Source: Bin80 sp965116685
GTDB taxonomy: Bacteria; Bacteroidota; Rhodothermia; Rhodothermales; Bin80
Reading direction: 5' to 3'
Length of the DNA: 64,000 nucleotides
NCBI GenBank assembly: GCA_965116685.1
Contig: OZ220707.1
Coordinates: 3,658,001-3,722,000 of the forward strand
In this document: in pieces, positions 47,074 to 56,984 of the stretch
Layout: every line of letters begins with the position of its first letter
Position numbering within the stretch: the stretch's first letter is position 1
Position numbers and translations under genes: made by a program
Notes under the pieces: model-generated
Databases searched by the model: none
The model's input: the letters and a program-made list of their open reading frames with translations, nothing else
What the model was told of the DNA's origin: nothing

Positions 47074-47457
47074 TTAGCCGGAGAATAAGCCCAACGCAGC
47101 TAAAAGGATCCCAATGCCACTGAAAAACATCACGACTATCCAGCGCAAAAGCCGAGTTTCGAGAGCGCTTATTTTGGTATTCATGTCTCCGCGCAACTCA
47201 CTTATTTCTCCGCGCAACTCACTTCCCATGGTATTCATGTCTCCGCGCAGCTCACTTCCCATGGTATTCATGTCTCCGCGCAACTCACTTATTTCTAGAC
47301 GTATGGTTTGGAATTGGTTGGTCACAAAATCCTTGGTGGCAAACTCCCTTTGTTGTTGTTCTACGGCATCTACAACGACATTTTTAATGGCTTCAGCTTG
47401 TTGCTCGTTAAAGCCCGAATCGGAGAGATCACGAAGGATAACTTGAGTGTTGATCAT
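47074..47457 (-). CDS. Coiled-coil membrane protein (DUF1640/CCDC90-like)
   Basis: 127 residues. The N-terminal helical part LRDLSDSGFNEQQAEAIKNV and the downstream ATKDFV are typical of DUF1640-like proteins, followed by a coiled coil and a single C-terminal TM anchor (about 106-126). The coiled coil contains 11-residue repeats of the type ELRGDMNTMGS, encoded by 33-bp near-identical DNA repeats. Relatives in bacteria are of unknown function; the eukaryotic ones are mitochondrial membrane proteins. Likely oligomeric and membrane-tethered. Confidence 0.75.
   Translation of the reverse strand: MINTQVILRDLSDSGFNEQQAEAIKNVVVDAVEQQQREFATKDFVTNQFQTIRLEISELRGDMNTMGSELRGDMNTMGSELRGEISELRGDMNTKISALETRLLRWIVVMFFSGIGILLAALGLFSG
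47176..47294. repeat. 33-bp in-frame tandem repeats
   Basis: The unit ATGGTATTCATGTCTCCGCG plus CAACTCACTTCCC recurs almost exactly (complete copies near 47228-47260 and 47261-47290, partial copies before and after). Because 33 is a multiple of three, copy-number changes lengthen or shorten the coiled coil by 11 residues without frameshift. Confidence 0.85.
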
Positions 47458-47619
47458 GTTCGTGTAAAAATATCTACCAACGATACACCTATCTAAAGTC
47501 GTTGGTTCCCCGCTGCACCTCTGTCAGCGCAGAGTTTCTCAGTTTCAAGCAAGCTAGAATTTTCCCTTCATGGATTCGCGTAAGTGAGTATTGGTCTTGG
47601 AGAGGATATTTTGGGTGTA

Positions 47620-48441
47620 TCATGATATTGGCCTGAACGAAGCCGCGGTATTGTTAAATACGATGTTGATGGGGGTTCCTCGTTGAATATGAAGGAGGGT
47701 CGCTGCATTGCCCTGATTTACGGCAATCTCAAGCAGATTGCTGCTCCCAAATAACATCAAGGTCTCTCCCACAGGCACATCGCTATAGGTGTGATGAATA
47801 TTGCGAATGATCCCACTTCCAACATAGCCTGTTACCTCTCTACCCACAGAACGTCTCGCAAAAAGGCTATGGGAAATATTTGTGATGCAGTTGCCAAAGT
47901 GGTCAACATACACGACCCAGCCTCGAATGCCTTCTTCATCATCAATCGGCAACGCCCAATGAAGCGGCTCCAAGTGCGAAGCAGGGGAGCCTAGCTCTTC
48001 GAGCGGGACCCCACTTGCCAATCTTGCAGCTGCGGGTGCAAAGAGATCCCTACCGTGAAAGGTAGAAGAGAGCGGCTGGTCCTTATCTACTTTCAGTTCG
48101 ACCATCTGATCCGGTGTCTCCGTTTCCAGAAGGAGTGCAAATAATCCGTTGTCCGGGCCAACAAAATAGTGATCATTATGGTTCAGTGCGACGGCACGAC
48201 GCTCAGATCCAACACCGGGGTCCACGACAACCAGATGGACGGTTCCCGGATGAAAGTATTGCAGGGACTGTTGCATCACAAATGCCGCTGCCATGACATC
48301 AAAGACCTGAACTTCGTGGGTAATATCAACCAGCGTCAAATTCGGGTTGATGCCGAGCATCATACCCTTCATGGCACCGACATAACCTTCGCGGGTGCCA
48401 AAATCTGTTGTCAGAGTTACAATAGGAGTATGGCGATCCAT
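47620..48441 (-). CDS. SAM hydrolase (S-adenosyl-L-methionine hydroxide adenosyltransferase, DUF62)
   Basis: Members of this family hydrolyse SAM to adenosine and methionine. Signatures are TLTTDFGTREGYVGAMKG at the N-terminus, LVVVDPGVGSERR and FVGPDNGLFALLLE with active-site residues, and a C-terminal beta-barrel domain containing VVYVDHFGNCITNI. 273 residues is typical. The gene lies 3 nt downstream of a TonB-dependent receptor gene on the same strand, implying co-transcription. Confidence 0.92.
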   Translation of the reverse strand: MDRHTPIVTLTTDFGTREGYVGAMKGMMLGINPNLTLVDITHEVQVFDVMAAAFVMQQSLQYFHPGTVHLVVVDPGVGSERRAVALNHNDHYFVGPDNGLFALLLETETPDQMVELKVDKDQPLSSTFHGRDLFAPAAARLASGVPLEELGSPASHLEPLHWALPIDDEEGIRGWVVYVDHFGNCITNISHSLFARRSVGREVTGYVGSGIIRNIHHTYSDVPVGETLMLFGSSNLLEIAVNQGNAATLLHIQRGTPINIVFNNTAASFRPIS

Positions 48442-48444
48442 AAG

Positions 48445-50439
48445 TCAGAGACTGATTCCGATACCTCCTTGAATGGAGCGGCCCTCGGCCGGCTCAAAGT
48501 AGCGCCCCCCAAAGGCATTCACAACCAGTGAACGTACATATTGGGTATCCAGAATGTTTTGAATTCGAACAAAGGGGTGTAGTGTAACCCGTCCCATGTT
48601 CCAGTCCGAGTGGGCAAGATATACATCTAGGACTGTAAAACCATCAGATTTGATGGAGTTTGCATTGTTCCCCCACATCTCCGATGCAGATTCAAGAACG
48701 ACCTGTGCATTCCATCCCTTGGAAGTCGAACCGTGTAGCGATAGATAGAATTGATGGGCAGGCGCCCCTGGAATTTCGAGGCCGTTCCCGGGGTCGTTGA
48801 GGAAGATGAAAGATCCGTAACTGTAGGTTATTCGGGCATGAAAGGGAGAGTCTACAGGCCATTCGAGTGCAAGTTCAGCACCATTGTGGCGGTTTTTTCC
48901 GCCGTTACTGTACCAAGTGCGCCGATCTTCTCCTTGCTGGGGCAGAAGTCGGTCATTTATGCGTAAAGAGAAAAGTGCAAAGTCCAGCTTTAATTTCAAG
49001 TCATCAAGTTGGCCCCGCACTCCAGTTTCCACCCCTCTGGTTTGTTGTGGATGAAGATCTGAATTGAATCCACCCATACCAGAAGGGCTATTAATGAGTT
49101 CTGTAGTCGTAGGGGTTTCGAAAGCAGTGCTCCAGTTGGCATACCACGTCAGGGGAGTGGTACGGTAAGATAGTCCTAGTGATGGGCTCAGTGCAGTGAA
49201 GTCTCGACTACCGCTTTGGTCTCCATTCGTATGCAGATGATCCGTCATCTCAAATTGCAGTTGATCAAGTCGCACTCCGGCAGATACTCCAATCCGAGAT
49301 GAGAGTTGTGTGCTCAAGCCCGCAAACACGGCAAAGCTGCCAACATTCTCCTGTTGGTCAAGGATAGTACGATCTCCCTGACGGCCTGCATCGTTGTTGA
49401 ATCGTAGGCGATCATCCCGTAATTGTCGTAAATCAAGACCAGTAGTGAATCCGATTGTACTTCCGATATCCATCTGGAATTGGGCATACAGACCACCTGC
49501 GACACGTTCCAATTCACTCCATGCAAAGGTGAGCGGGTTCTCAAGAGATCTTCGTACTCCGTAAATGGTCGCAGATAAATTGCCCAGGCCCATTTGTGTA
49601 TGCAGTGTCACACCGCCCTGTAGGTGGGTACTGGTTTTGCCTGCCGCTGTCGTCACATATCGGGGATCTGCCTGCTTTGGATCGAAAGACAATTGTTCAA
49701 GCGTAAGGGAGCCAGGAGACAGAACATCCTGGATGGCGGCATTGAGTGTCACCATGAGGATCGTTTTGGGACCGGGGGTTGTTCGGGTGCTGAGGCCTGC
49801 GCGAAAAAAATATCCCTTGCTGTGTGCTCGATACCCGTCTTTTTCCACCAGTGAAGCATACGCCTGTATCTGATGAGGGCCAAGTTTCAGGCCTGTACTC
49901 GCCAGTAGATGGTTGAGGCCATAACTCCCTCTCATGTATCGGAGTCGTAGCGGGGAAGAGCTCTGAGCACTGGTAAGATGCAGAACTCCTCCACTGGCAT
50001 TCCCCCAAAAAAGGGAACTGGGGCCTCTAAGCAGTTCGGAAGATCCAATAAATACCGGATCAACTACATCCAGCATACTTTGACCGTCTGGCATAGTGAG
50101 GGGAACCCCGTTCAGGAATGCTTGCAGCCCACGAACTCCAAATGCGGCACGATATCCCATTCCCCGAATGAGAATGCGTTCACCAAGAGCAAAATGACCA
50201 CGTTCGCTGATTTGTATTCCAGGGACCCCTCTCAGTGCATTCTGCAGTGATAAACCGGGTTCGGAGGCAACCATGTCATGTTCTTGAATATAAATACTGC
50301 GAGTGGCCGTAGCATATGTTTCCAGTTGCCGTGTTGCTTGGACCGTTATTGTGGGTAAATACACCGTAGAATCCTGTGCCGGGCTCAAATGGACAAGGAA
50401 TGCAAAGCCGCATACAAGGAAGATAGAACGGATATTCAT
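48445..50439 (-). CDS. TonB-dependent outer-membrane receptor
   Basis: A signal peptide (about 1-21, ending SPAQ) is followed by a plug domain (about 45-155) with NALRGVPGIQISERG, ERILIRGMGYRAAFGVRG and a beta-barrel of about 500 residues that ends in an aromatic-poor strand GGIGISL. The 664-residue length fits a siderophore/vitamin-type receptor rather than SusC. Substrate unknown. It is the first gene of a two-gene operon with the SAM hydrolase and is divergent from tmk across about 218 nt. Confidence 0.92.
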   Translation of the reverse strand: MNIRSIFLVCGFAFLVHLSPAQDSTVYLPTITVQATRQLETYATATRSIYIQEHDMVASEPGLSLQNALRGVPGIQISERGHFALGERILIRGMGYRAAFGVRGLQAFLNGVPLTMPDGQSMLDVVDPVFIGSSELLRGPSSLFWGNASGGVLHLTSAQSSSPLRLRYMRGSYGLNHLLASTGLKLGPHQIQAYASLVEKDGYRAHSKGYFFRAGLSTRTTPGPKTILMVTLNAAIQDVLSPGSLTLEQLSFDPKQADPRYVTTAAGKTSTHLQGGVTLHTQMGLGNLSATIYGVRRSLENPLTFAWSELERVAGGLYAQFQMDIGSTIGFTTGLDLRQLRDDRLRFNNDAGRQGDRTILDQQENVGSFAVFAGLSTQLSSRIGVSAGVRLDQLQFEMTDHLHTNGDQSGSRDFTALSPSLGLSYRTTPLTWYANWSTAFETPTTTELINSPSGMGGFNSDLHPQQTRGVETGVRGQLDDLKLKLDFALFSLRINDRLLPQQGEDRRTWYSNGGKNRHNGAELALEWPVDSPFHARITYSYGSFIFLNDPGNGLEIPGAPAHQFYLSLHGSTSKGWNAQVVLESASEMWGNNANSIKSDGFTVLDVYLAHSDWNMGRVTLHPFVRIQNILDTQYVRSLVVNAFGGRYFEPAEGRSIQGGIGISL

Positions 50440-50657
50440 GGTTTGGAGAAGTTGCTGGGCAGTGGCGCTAAGAGGTTGCCTTGAGAATCTGGGGCATATT
50501 GAAGAAATTAAACGAGGCTTTGCCGATCGTCGATATTAATTCTGTAAATTAGGGCATAGAGAATCCGTAAGATCCTTTCTTTCTTGTCGAGTGTGGTGTT
50601 TTTCCTCTGCAACTCAATCTCAATGATTCGGTGCCTAATTGTATATAGTCACAAAAG

Positions 50658-51350
50658 ATGCTGATTGCGATTGAGGGAATTGATGGTTCAGGAAAAGGGA
50701 CACAGGCCACCCAACTTCTGGAGCGTACCCGAAATTTAGGGTATACTTCCAAACTCATTTCCTTTCCACGCTACAAAGATACCCACTGTTCAAAAATGGT
50801 TGCGGCGTACTTGAATGGGGAGTTTGGTACGCTTGAGGAAGTTCCTCCTGTATTTGCAGCAACACTCTTTGCCTTGGATCGTCTGGAGAGTCGTGCTCAT
50901 ATTGAGCGGGCATGTGAGGAAAATGATTTAGTAATTGTGGATCGATATGTAGCATCAAATTTGGCTTATCAAAGTGCCAGGATCACAAACCCGGAACGCG
51001 CAAGATTCACAGAATGGCTCTTTAACCTGGAATACGAGATCTATGATCTGCCGAAGCCTGATTTAACGCTCTTTCTGGAGGTGCCAGCTCATATCTCCAG
51101 GGAGTTGGTAGCCCGGAAGGAGACTCGTACATACACAGAAAAGGTCTATGACTTACACGAGCGTGACTTAATCTATCTCTCCAATGTAAGAGAGGTATAT
51201 CATGTGCTGATCACTTCACAGATTATAGATCCCTGTCTCATCATGGACTGTCAGGATCGTCATGGCACATTGCGCGCTATGGATGACATAGGACAAGAGG
51301 TTTGCGATGCAGTGGTTCAGTACAAAAATTCCGGCACGGGGGCGGTTTAA
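50658..51350 (+). CDS. tmk: Thymidylate kinase
   Basis: Phosphorylates dTMP to dTDP for DNA synthesis. The P-loop is EGIDGSGKGTQ at 6-16; VIVDRYVASNLAYQ carries the DRY-type motif, and ARKETRTYTEKVYDLHE is the LID region. 230 residues, slightly longer than E. coli Tmk (213). The GKGT rather than GKST P-loop and the FPRYKDT segment are variants also seen in other phyla. Confidence 0.93.
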   Translation: MLIAIEGIDGSGKGTQATQLLERTRNLGYTSKLISFPRYKDTHCSKMVAAYLNGEFGTLEEVPPVFAATLFALDRLESRAHIERACEENDLVIVDRYVASNLAYQSARITNPERARFTEWLFNLEYEIYDLPKPDLTLFLEVPAHISRELVARKETRTYTEKVYDLHERDLIYLSNVREVYHVLITSQIIDPCLIMDCQDRHGTLRAMDDIGQEVCDAVVQYKNSGTGAV

Positions 51351-51511
51351 CGGGTTGGTCAGGCATTGAGGATGCATATCCACCGGCATCTGCCCCCATG
51401 AGGTTGAATTTAGCAATACAATAGTGAATCCTAGCAGGAAATACAACGTAAAGGCAATGTAAAGAAGCGTTGCTCTAGAGTGACCATATAAGATATTATT
51501 CCGTTCAGGCC

Positions 51512-52201
51512 ATGTGGGTTCGAGTTTTTTCTGCAAACCTTTTCATATTATTTCTCCTGGGGTGCCAATTGACTCCTGAGGAGGAAATAGATGCCTCTGA
51601 AGCGATGTCGAATTCAGAAGGGGTGGAAGGTGTTATTTCTGAGAAAGAATACGATACAGAGAATACTGAGTTCATCACAACCGTATTAGGAGAAATTCTT
51701 GAAGAGACATTGGGAGAGGCTCCTCGCACATCTGGAATCGGTTATCAGGAGTTACAAAAGCTTCTGCCAGCGAGAGTGAATGGGGTTCGACCGACGATTA
51801 CTGAAGGGCAGACGCTTGCAATTGGAAGCGGTTTTTCGAAGATAAGCGGCGAATATAAAGATGGAGAACAAGTTGTTATGGTCACGATTATTGATTTAGC
51901 AGCATTCGGCAAGCTCGCCGCGGAATCGTTATCAGACTGGGTTGGCGAGGATATTGATCGTGAGAGTGATCGGGGTTTTGAGCGCACACACATATTCCAG
52001 AACCGATCAAAAGAATATCCGATCTACGAAAAATATCACAATGAACATGGCCACGAGGCCTGTGAGTTGCATTCATGGGTAGAGGATCGGTTTCTGATCG
52101 CAATTTCCGGGGATGGAGTTCCCATGTCCATATGTAAGTCTGCGCGAGACAAGATTTCATTCAGGCGGTTGGAGAAGTTGGCGGAATCAACTGCCGATTA
52201 G
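51512..52201 (+). CDS. Hypothetical lipoprotein
   Basis: The N-terminus has a short hydrophobic stretch ending LFLLGCQL, a good lipobox with Cys18. An acidic Glu/Ser-rich linker follows (about 20-60), then a mixed alpha/beta domain (about 75-225) with strands such as QTLAIGSGFSKISGEYKDGE and VVMVTIIDLAAFG and the segment FERTHIFQNRSKEYPIYEKY. No family recognised. Likely periplasmic and membrane-anchored. It stands alone between tmk and the propeller gene. Confidence 0.8.
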   Translation: MWVRVFSANLFILFLLGCQLTPEEEIDASEAMSNSEGVEGVISEKEYDTENTEFITTVLGEILEETLGEAPRTSGIGYQELQKLLPARVNGVRPTITEGQTLAIGSGFSKISGEYKDGEQVVMVTIIDLAAFGKLAAESLSDWVGEDIDRESDRGFERTHIFQNRSKEYPIYEKYHNEHGHEACELHSWVEDRFLIAISGDGVPMSICKSARDKISFRRLEKLAESTAD

Positions 52202-52268
52202 TCAGGAGATGTGAATCATAAGGGTAGATCGTTGTAACTTTGGCGTCTACACTTATTTGATTCTTCCG

Positions 52269-55142
52269 ATGCGACGTGGTCTATTTGCATATTTTTTCCT
52301 TCTTTTTTGGGTTCATCTCTCTATGGCACAGGTGCCGGAAATGCTGTCACCTGTGGAATCAACTCCTGATGCTGAACGGCTGAGTAGCTTTGAACAACGT
52401 CTCCAGGATGCACAATCTTCGCCTTTATCCAATGTGAAGCTGCAGGGCATCGGGCCGACCGTGATGAGCGGGCGGATTGTGGACATTGACGCCAACCCCT
52501 TGAACCCCACAGAAATGTACGTTGCGTATGCATCTGGTGGATTATGGCGCAGCAGAACCAATGGACTCTCTTTTGAGTCCTTGTTTGACGAGGAAGCTTC
52601 TATGGTGATGGGAGACATTGCGGTTGACTGGACTCGAGATGAGGTAATCTGGGTCGGGACGGGAGAGAATAATTCGAGTCGCTCTTCCTATGCAGGTACT
52701 GGAATATATCGGTCCCTGGATCATGGTGAGTCCTGGGAGCATATGGGACTTAGTGATACGCACAGGATTGGCCGGATTCTCATTCATCCCACAGATTCTC
52801 AAACCGTTTGGGTCGCTGCATTGGGGGCACTTTATTCTTCCAGCCCCCACCGCGGGGTCTATAAGACGAGTGACGGTGGCCAAACCTGGACTCAGACGCT
52901 GTTTATTTCGGAAACGGCTGGCGTGGTTGACCTTGTAATCGATCCTTTGAACCCGGATATCTTGTATGCCGCAGGTTGGGATCGCGAGCGTCGAGCATGG
53001 AATTTTGTCGAGGGAGGAACTGGATCGGGGATATGGAAGTCGACGGATGGGGGGACTTCCTGGGAGCGGCTTGCAGCGGAGGGATTGCCCAGCGGTGATA
53101 CGGTTGGACGTATTGGGCTGGCCATTTTCCCCGGTGACTCCCAGATTTTGTATGCCCTCGTTGACAATCAGTCCCGCAGGCCAACAGAAGACGAGGGTGA
53201 AGTTCCTGCCTTGACACGGGAGGCGCTCCGCTCAATGACTACTGCGGAGTTTCTGGAATTGGATGAAGAGGCGATTGCAGAATACCTGGAGGAGAATAAT
53301 TTCGAATTCAGCGGTGAGGAAATTCGAGCGATGGTAGAAGATGAATCACTTGAACCTGTACATCTGGTATGGTACGTTGAAGATGCAAACAGAGAGTTGT
53401 TTGATACTCCTGTGATCGGTGCAGAGGTTTATCGCTCAGATGATGGCGGACAGTCATGGTCACGGACCCATGAACACTATCTCGACCGGGTATACAATTC
53501 CTATGGCTATTATTTTGGTGAGATCCGCGTTGATCCGAATGATGTTGAGCGCATCTACATTCTAGGTGTTCCATTTTTGACTTCAGATGATGGTGGTGTG
53601 TCCTGGAAGTCCATCGGCGGCCCAAGTGTACATGCAGATCATCAGGCTCTCTGGATCAACCCTTCCAGGCCAGGTCATTTGATTAACGGGAATGATGGAG
53701 GCTTGAATATCACCTATGACAATGGGGAATCGTGGTTCAAGGGAAATACACCGTCGGTAGGGCAGTTCTATGCGATTGGTGTGGATGATCAAACCCCTTA
53801 CCATGTTTATGGCGGATTGCAGGATAATGGAGTTTGGGGTGGTCCTCATACCTACACAGAGTCAACCGGTTGGCATGCCAGTGGAAATTATCCGTATACG
53901 GGGTATTTGGGTGGTGACGGCATGCAAGTCGAGGTGGATACCCGTACAAACGACATCATATACACCGGCTCACAGTTTGGTGCATATCGGCGCATAGAGA
54001 CAAGTACAGGAGCACGTGCATCAATTCGACCACGTCACCAGCTTGGAGAGCGCCCTCTTCGATATAATTGGCAGACCCCCATTCATTTGTCCCGTCACAA
54101 TCAGGATGTCCTCTATTACGGTTCCAATAAACTTCACCGTTCATTTAACCGTGGAGATGATTGGGAAACGCTTTCTGATGACCTGACCCGCGGAGGGCGT
54201 CGTGGAGATGTACCTTATGGTACACTAACCACTATTGATGAGTCGCCGCTCAGATTTGGGCTACTCTATGTCGGCTCAGATGATGGATTGGTACATGTAT
54301 CACAGGATGGAGGATATACATGGAAAGATATCACAGCAGAAGACTGGGGGGAGCTGTGGTTGAGCCGTGTCGAAGCATCGAATCATGAACTTGGTCGGGT
54401 CTATGTGACGCTCAATGGATATAGGTGGGATCATTTTGCTCCGTATGTATATCGATCCGATGATTTTGGAGAGACCTGGGAGGCTCTGGACGCCAGTTTA
54501 CCGATGGAGCCAGTTAATGTTATACTTGAAGACCCGGTCAATCCCTCCCTGTTATACGTGGGTACAGACCATGGTTTATATGTGTCCATAGATGGAGGAG
54601 ATTCCTTCTCGGCAATGCAGAACGGGCTTCCGCATGCACCTGTTCATGATCTGAAGCTGCAAGCCCGCCGAAGCCATCTACTCGTGGGAACCCATGGCCG
54701 ATCCATTTATCGTGCAGATATTGCACCACTCCAGGCCCTGACCCCTGAGGTTATCACGAGCCCATTGAAAGTGTTCAGCTTGGAGGAACAGAGATATAGT
54801 CCAAACTGGGGGAATCGTTTTGTCTGGTGGGGAGATTATTCTGAGCCAGAACTCCAGATTGTGTATTGGTCTGGATCCATGGGGCAGGTGACAGTAGAGG
54901 TAACAGATGGAGAGGAAGCAGTGCTTCGCACCCTGACGGATGAGGCGGAGCAGGGTTTGAACTTCCTTGCGTATGACCTATCTGTAGATCAGGCAATGGT
55001 GCCAGTGGGCGAAGATGAAGAAAGTCCGGAGGCAGCAGAGAATGGCATGTACTACTTGCTTCCTGGAGAATATCAGGTTCATTGCCGCCTCGGAGATGCG
55101 GAGGATATCGTTACACTCCGAGTTAGTGAACGGCGGCGCTAG
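52269..55142 (+). CDS. Secreted BNR/Asp-box beta-propeller protein (sortilin/VPS10-like)
   Basis: A signal peptide ends LSMAQ. About nine Asp-box repeats of the form SxDxGxxW are visible (YRSLDHGESW, YKTSDGGQTW, WKSTDGGTSW, YRSDDGGQSW, TSDDGGVSW, YRSDDFGETW and others), indicating tandem seven-bladed-type propellers as in xyloglucanases and VPS10 domains. An acidic helical insertion (about 315-375) interrupts two blades. The catalytic residues of glycosidases are not evident. The C-terminal 120 residues resemble an immunoglobulin-like module. I start at ATG 52269; the frame also opens at 52257. Function probably binding or carbohydrate-related, not established. It overlaps the convergent M23 gene by 20 nt. 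Confidence 0.85.
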   Translation: MRRGLFAYFFLLFWVHLSMAQVPEMLSPVESTPDAERLSSFEQRLQDAQSSPLSNVKLQGIGPTVMSGRIVDIDANPLNPTEMYVAYASGGLWRSRTNGLSFESLFDEEASMVMGDIAVDWTRDEVIWVGTGENNSSRSSYAGTGIYRSLDHGESWEHMGLSDTHRIGRILIHPTDSQTVWVAALGALYSSSPHRGVYKTSDGGQTWTQTLFISETAGVVDLVIDPLNPDILYAAGWDRERRAWNFVEGGTGSGIWKSTDGGTSWERLAAEGLPSGDTVGRIGLAIFPGDSQILYALVDNQSRRPTEDEGEVPALTREALRSMTTAEFLELDEEAIAEYLEENNFEFSGEEIRAMVEDESLEPVHLVWYVEDANRELFDTPVIGAEVYRSDDGGQSWSRTHEHYLDRVYNSYGYYFGEIRVDPNDVERIYILGVPFLTSDDGGVSWKSIGGPSVHADHQALWINPSRPGHLINGNDGGLNITYDNGESWFKGNTPSVGQFYAIGVDDQTPYHVYGGLQDNGVWGGPHTYTESTGWHASGNYPYTGYLGGDGMQVEVDTRTNDIIYTGSQFGAYRRIETSTGARASIRPRHQLGERPLRYNWQTPIHLSRHNQDVLYYGSNKLHRSFNRGDDWETLSDDLTRGGRRGDVPYGTLTTIDESPLRFGLLYVGSDDGLVHVSQDGGYTWKDITAEDWGELWLSRVEASNHELGRVYVTLNGYRWDHFAPYVYRSDDFGETWEALDASLPMEPVNVILEDPVNPSLLYVGTDHGLYVSIDGGDSFSAMQNGLPHAPVHDLKLQARRSHLLVGTHGRSIYRADIAPLQALTPEVITSPLKVFSLEEQRYSPNWGNRFVWWGDYSEPELQIVYWSGSMGQVTVEVTDGEEAVLRTLTDEAEQGLNFLAYDLSVDQAMVPVGEDEESPEAAENGMYYLLPGEYQVHCRLGDAEDIVTLRVSERRR

Positions 55143-56355
55143 CTCCGGTGCTCAGGGGCTTTAGTTGTGGCCTCAACTCACTGATGATCTGGGTAAACTG
55201 CGGCAGCAGTGCTTCGGACAGTGGTTCAGAGGGAGGCATTTCTATTTTCATTGCATCCACCTGTCGACCATTCTCCCAGAAACGATAACAGACATGGGGA
55301 CCTGTCGCCATGCCTGTACTGCCGACATAGCCAATCAACTGGCCTTGCTCTACTCGGACTCCCGGACGAATCCCTTTTGCAATTCTGGACATATGCAGGT
55401 AGCCCGTGGTGTAGACATCGTTATGACGGATTTTTACATAGTTCCCATTTCCGCGCGTGTACGATGCATGGGTTATAGAGCCGTTTGCAGTTGCAACGAT
55501 CGGAGTTCCCGTATGAGCGGCAAAATCAGTCCCCAGATGAGGTTTATAACGCTTTTGGACAGGATGGAAACGGCTCAGACTGTATCGGGAAGATATTCGT
55601 TTGTATTCCAGGGGAGCTCGCAAGAATGGCCGTTTTAATGCATGTCCGGTTTCATCATAGAAACCACTGACACTGTCAGAAGGAAAATAAAAGGCAAAGA
55701 ATTCTTTGCCTTCATGATTCATGTGGGCTCCCTTGATTTCGGTTTCAATGGATTGTCCGTTCACGACATGATCTTCAAACACAATCGAAAAGTCATCTCC
55801 AGGTTGCAGATGAAAAAAGCTGATTTGCCAAGCGAAGATTTCACTTAGTTTGATGGCGAGTTCCGCGGGGAGCCCTGCATCCGTCACTGCTTGATAAAGC
55901 GAAGATTCAATGGTACCCGATGCGGTACGTGAAATCTTGGATACAGGGAAAGCTCCTTCATGAACCAGTACAGAGTCTCGTAAATCAAACACCAGGAAGC
56001 GATCAACACTGGGTTGATAGACAATGAAGGAAGTGGTCCCCTTGATAGAATCGGTATAAGCATATAAGGGATTGCCTCCCCGAATTTTTTGAAGGTCAAT
56101 GAATGACTCGGCCTTTTCGGAAGCGAGGTGGATTTTTTCCTGAGATATGCCCCATTCGGACATAATAGATCCCAGAGATTCCCCTCGCTTGACTTTGGAT
56201 GTATGCTCAACGAGCCCAGCTTCAGCGAGATCAAATTGATTCCGTTTCACTTCTGCGGATGCGGATGGTCCCGTCTCAGTTTCCGGGTTAATCGGTAGCT
56301 GAACGATAGCCAGTACACCAAGGCATATATAGAAGCGCTTTATGTTTTCCCACAT
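55123..56355 (-). CDS. M23-family peptidoglycan metallopeptidase
   Basis: An N-terminal membrane or signal segment (about 8-25) is followed by a LysM-like/OapA-like region (about 50-100), a beta-rich linker domain and the M23 LytM domain (about 270-375). The zinc ligands are in HLGTDF (His and Asp) and GPHVCYRFW (His), with the second catalytic His in TGYLHMSR. The LytM core is GTPIVATANGSITHASYTRG and GYVGSTGMATGPH. All catalytic residues are present, so it is probably an active DD-endopeptidase. 410 residues. Confidence 0.92.
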   Translation of the reverse strand: MWENIKRFYICLGVLAIVQLPINPETETGPSASAEVKRNQFDLAEAGLVEHTSKVKRGESLGSIMSEWGISQEKIHLASEKAESFIDLQKIRGGNPLYAYTDSIKGTTSFIVYQPSVDRFLVFDLRDSVLVHEGAFPVSKISRTASGTIESSLYQAVTDAGLPAELAIKLSEIFAWQISFFHLQPGDDFSIVFEDHVVNGQSIETEIKGAHMNHEGKEFFAFYFPSDSVSGFYDETGHALKRPFLRAPLEYKRISSRYSLSRFHPVQKRYKPHLGTDFAAHTGTPIVATANGSITHASYTRGNGNYVKIRHNDVYTTGYLHMSRIAKGIRPGVRVEQGQLIGYVGSTGMATGPHVCYRFWENGRQVDAMKIEMPPSEPLSEALLPQFTQIISELRPQLKPLSTGASAAVH

Positions 56356-56405
56356 CCTATGCTGAGGTCAAGTTCGCTTTCTTGCTATGTGCCGATTACG
56401 ATTAC

Positions 56406-56951
56406 TCATTGAACCCATCTCACATCAGGGGTACCTGAATCATGGTTTGCCCGCCGGGCAAGCACAAAAAGTAGATCAGATAATCGGTTAAGATACTGAA
56501 AAACGTACGGATTTGGTGAGATAGTATCCAGGTGTTCTGAAAGGGAACGCTCTGCACGCCGACATATTGCACGCGCCAGGTGCAACATGGAAGCTGCCTG
56601 GGTGCCGCCCGGCAAGATAAAGTATTGGAGGCGTTCTAACTTGGCCTCCCAGGCGTCAATTGCTTTTTCAAGGGCCTGTACGTGTTCCTGCTCGATGCGC
56701 GGAACCGTCGCCCGTGAGTCAGCAGGTGTTGCGACATCTGCCCCAAGGGTAAACAATTCATGCTGAAGATGCACGATGAATGAGCGCATAGATTCCGATT
56801 GAGTGGGCAATACTGCACAGACAGCTCCCAGAGCAGCATTGATTTCATCCACTGCACCCATGGCCTGAACGCGTGGATGATATTTCGGCACGCGACCTCC
56901 ACCAAAAAGCCCGGTGGTGCCATCGTCTCCAGTACGGGTGTAAATCTTCAT
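56406..56951 (-). CDS. Cob(I)alamin adenosyltransferase (PduO type)
   Basis: Transfers the adenosyl group of ATP to cob(I)alamin to make adenosylcobalamin. The N-terminal motif YTRTGDDGTTGLFGGGRV is the ATP-binding loop. The helical bundle contains FILPGGTQAASMLHLARAICRRAER and ends NRLSDLLFVLARRAN. 181 residues. The ABC ATPase beyond the R-M genes may belong to the same cobalamin cluster. Confidence 0.94.
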   Translation of the reverse strand: MKIYTRTGDDGTTGLFGGGRVPKYHPRVQAMGAVDEINAALGAVCAVLPTQSESMRSFIVHLQHELFTLGADVATPADSRATVPRIEQEHVQALEKAIDAWEAKLERLQYFILPGGTQAASMLHLARAICRRAERSLSEHLDTISPNPYVFQYLNRLSDLLFVLARRANHDSGTPDVRWVQ

Positions 56952-56984
56952 GAGGTACCTTAAAAATGGGAACTATAGACTGAG

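Noticed and set aside
47176..47294. Tandem repeats considered as a CRISPR array
   Set aside because: Units are contiguous or nearly so with no unique spacers, lie in frame inside a coiled-coil gene and have no cas genes nearby.
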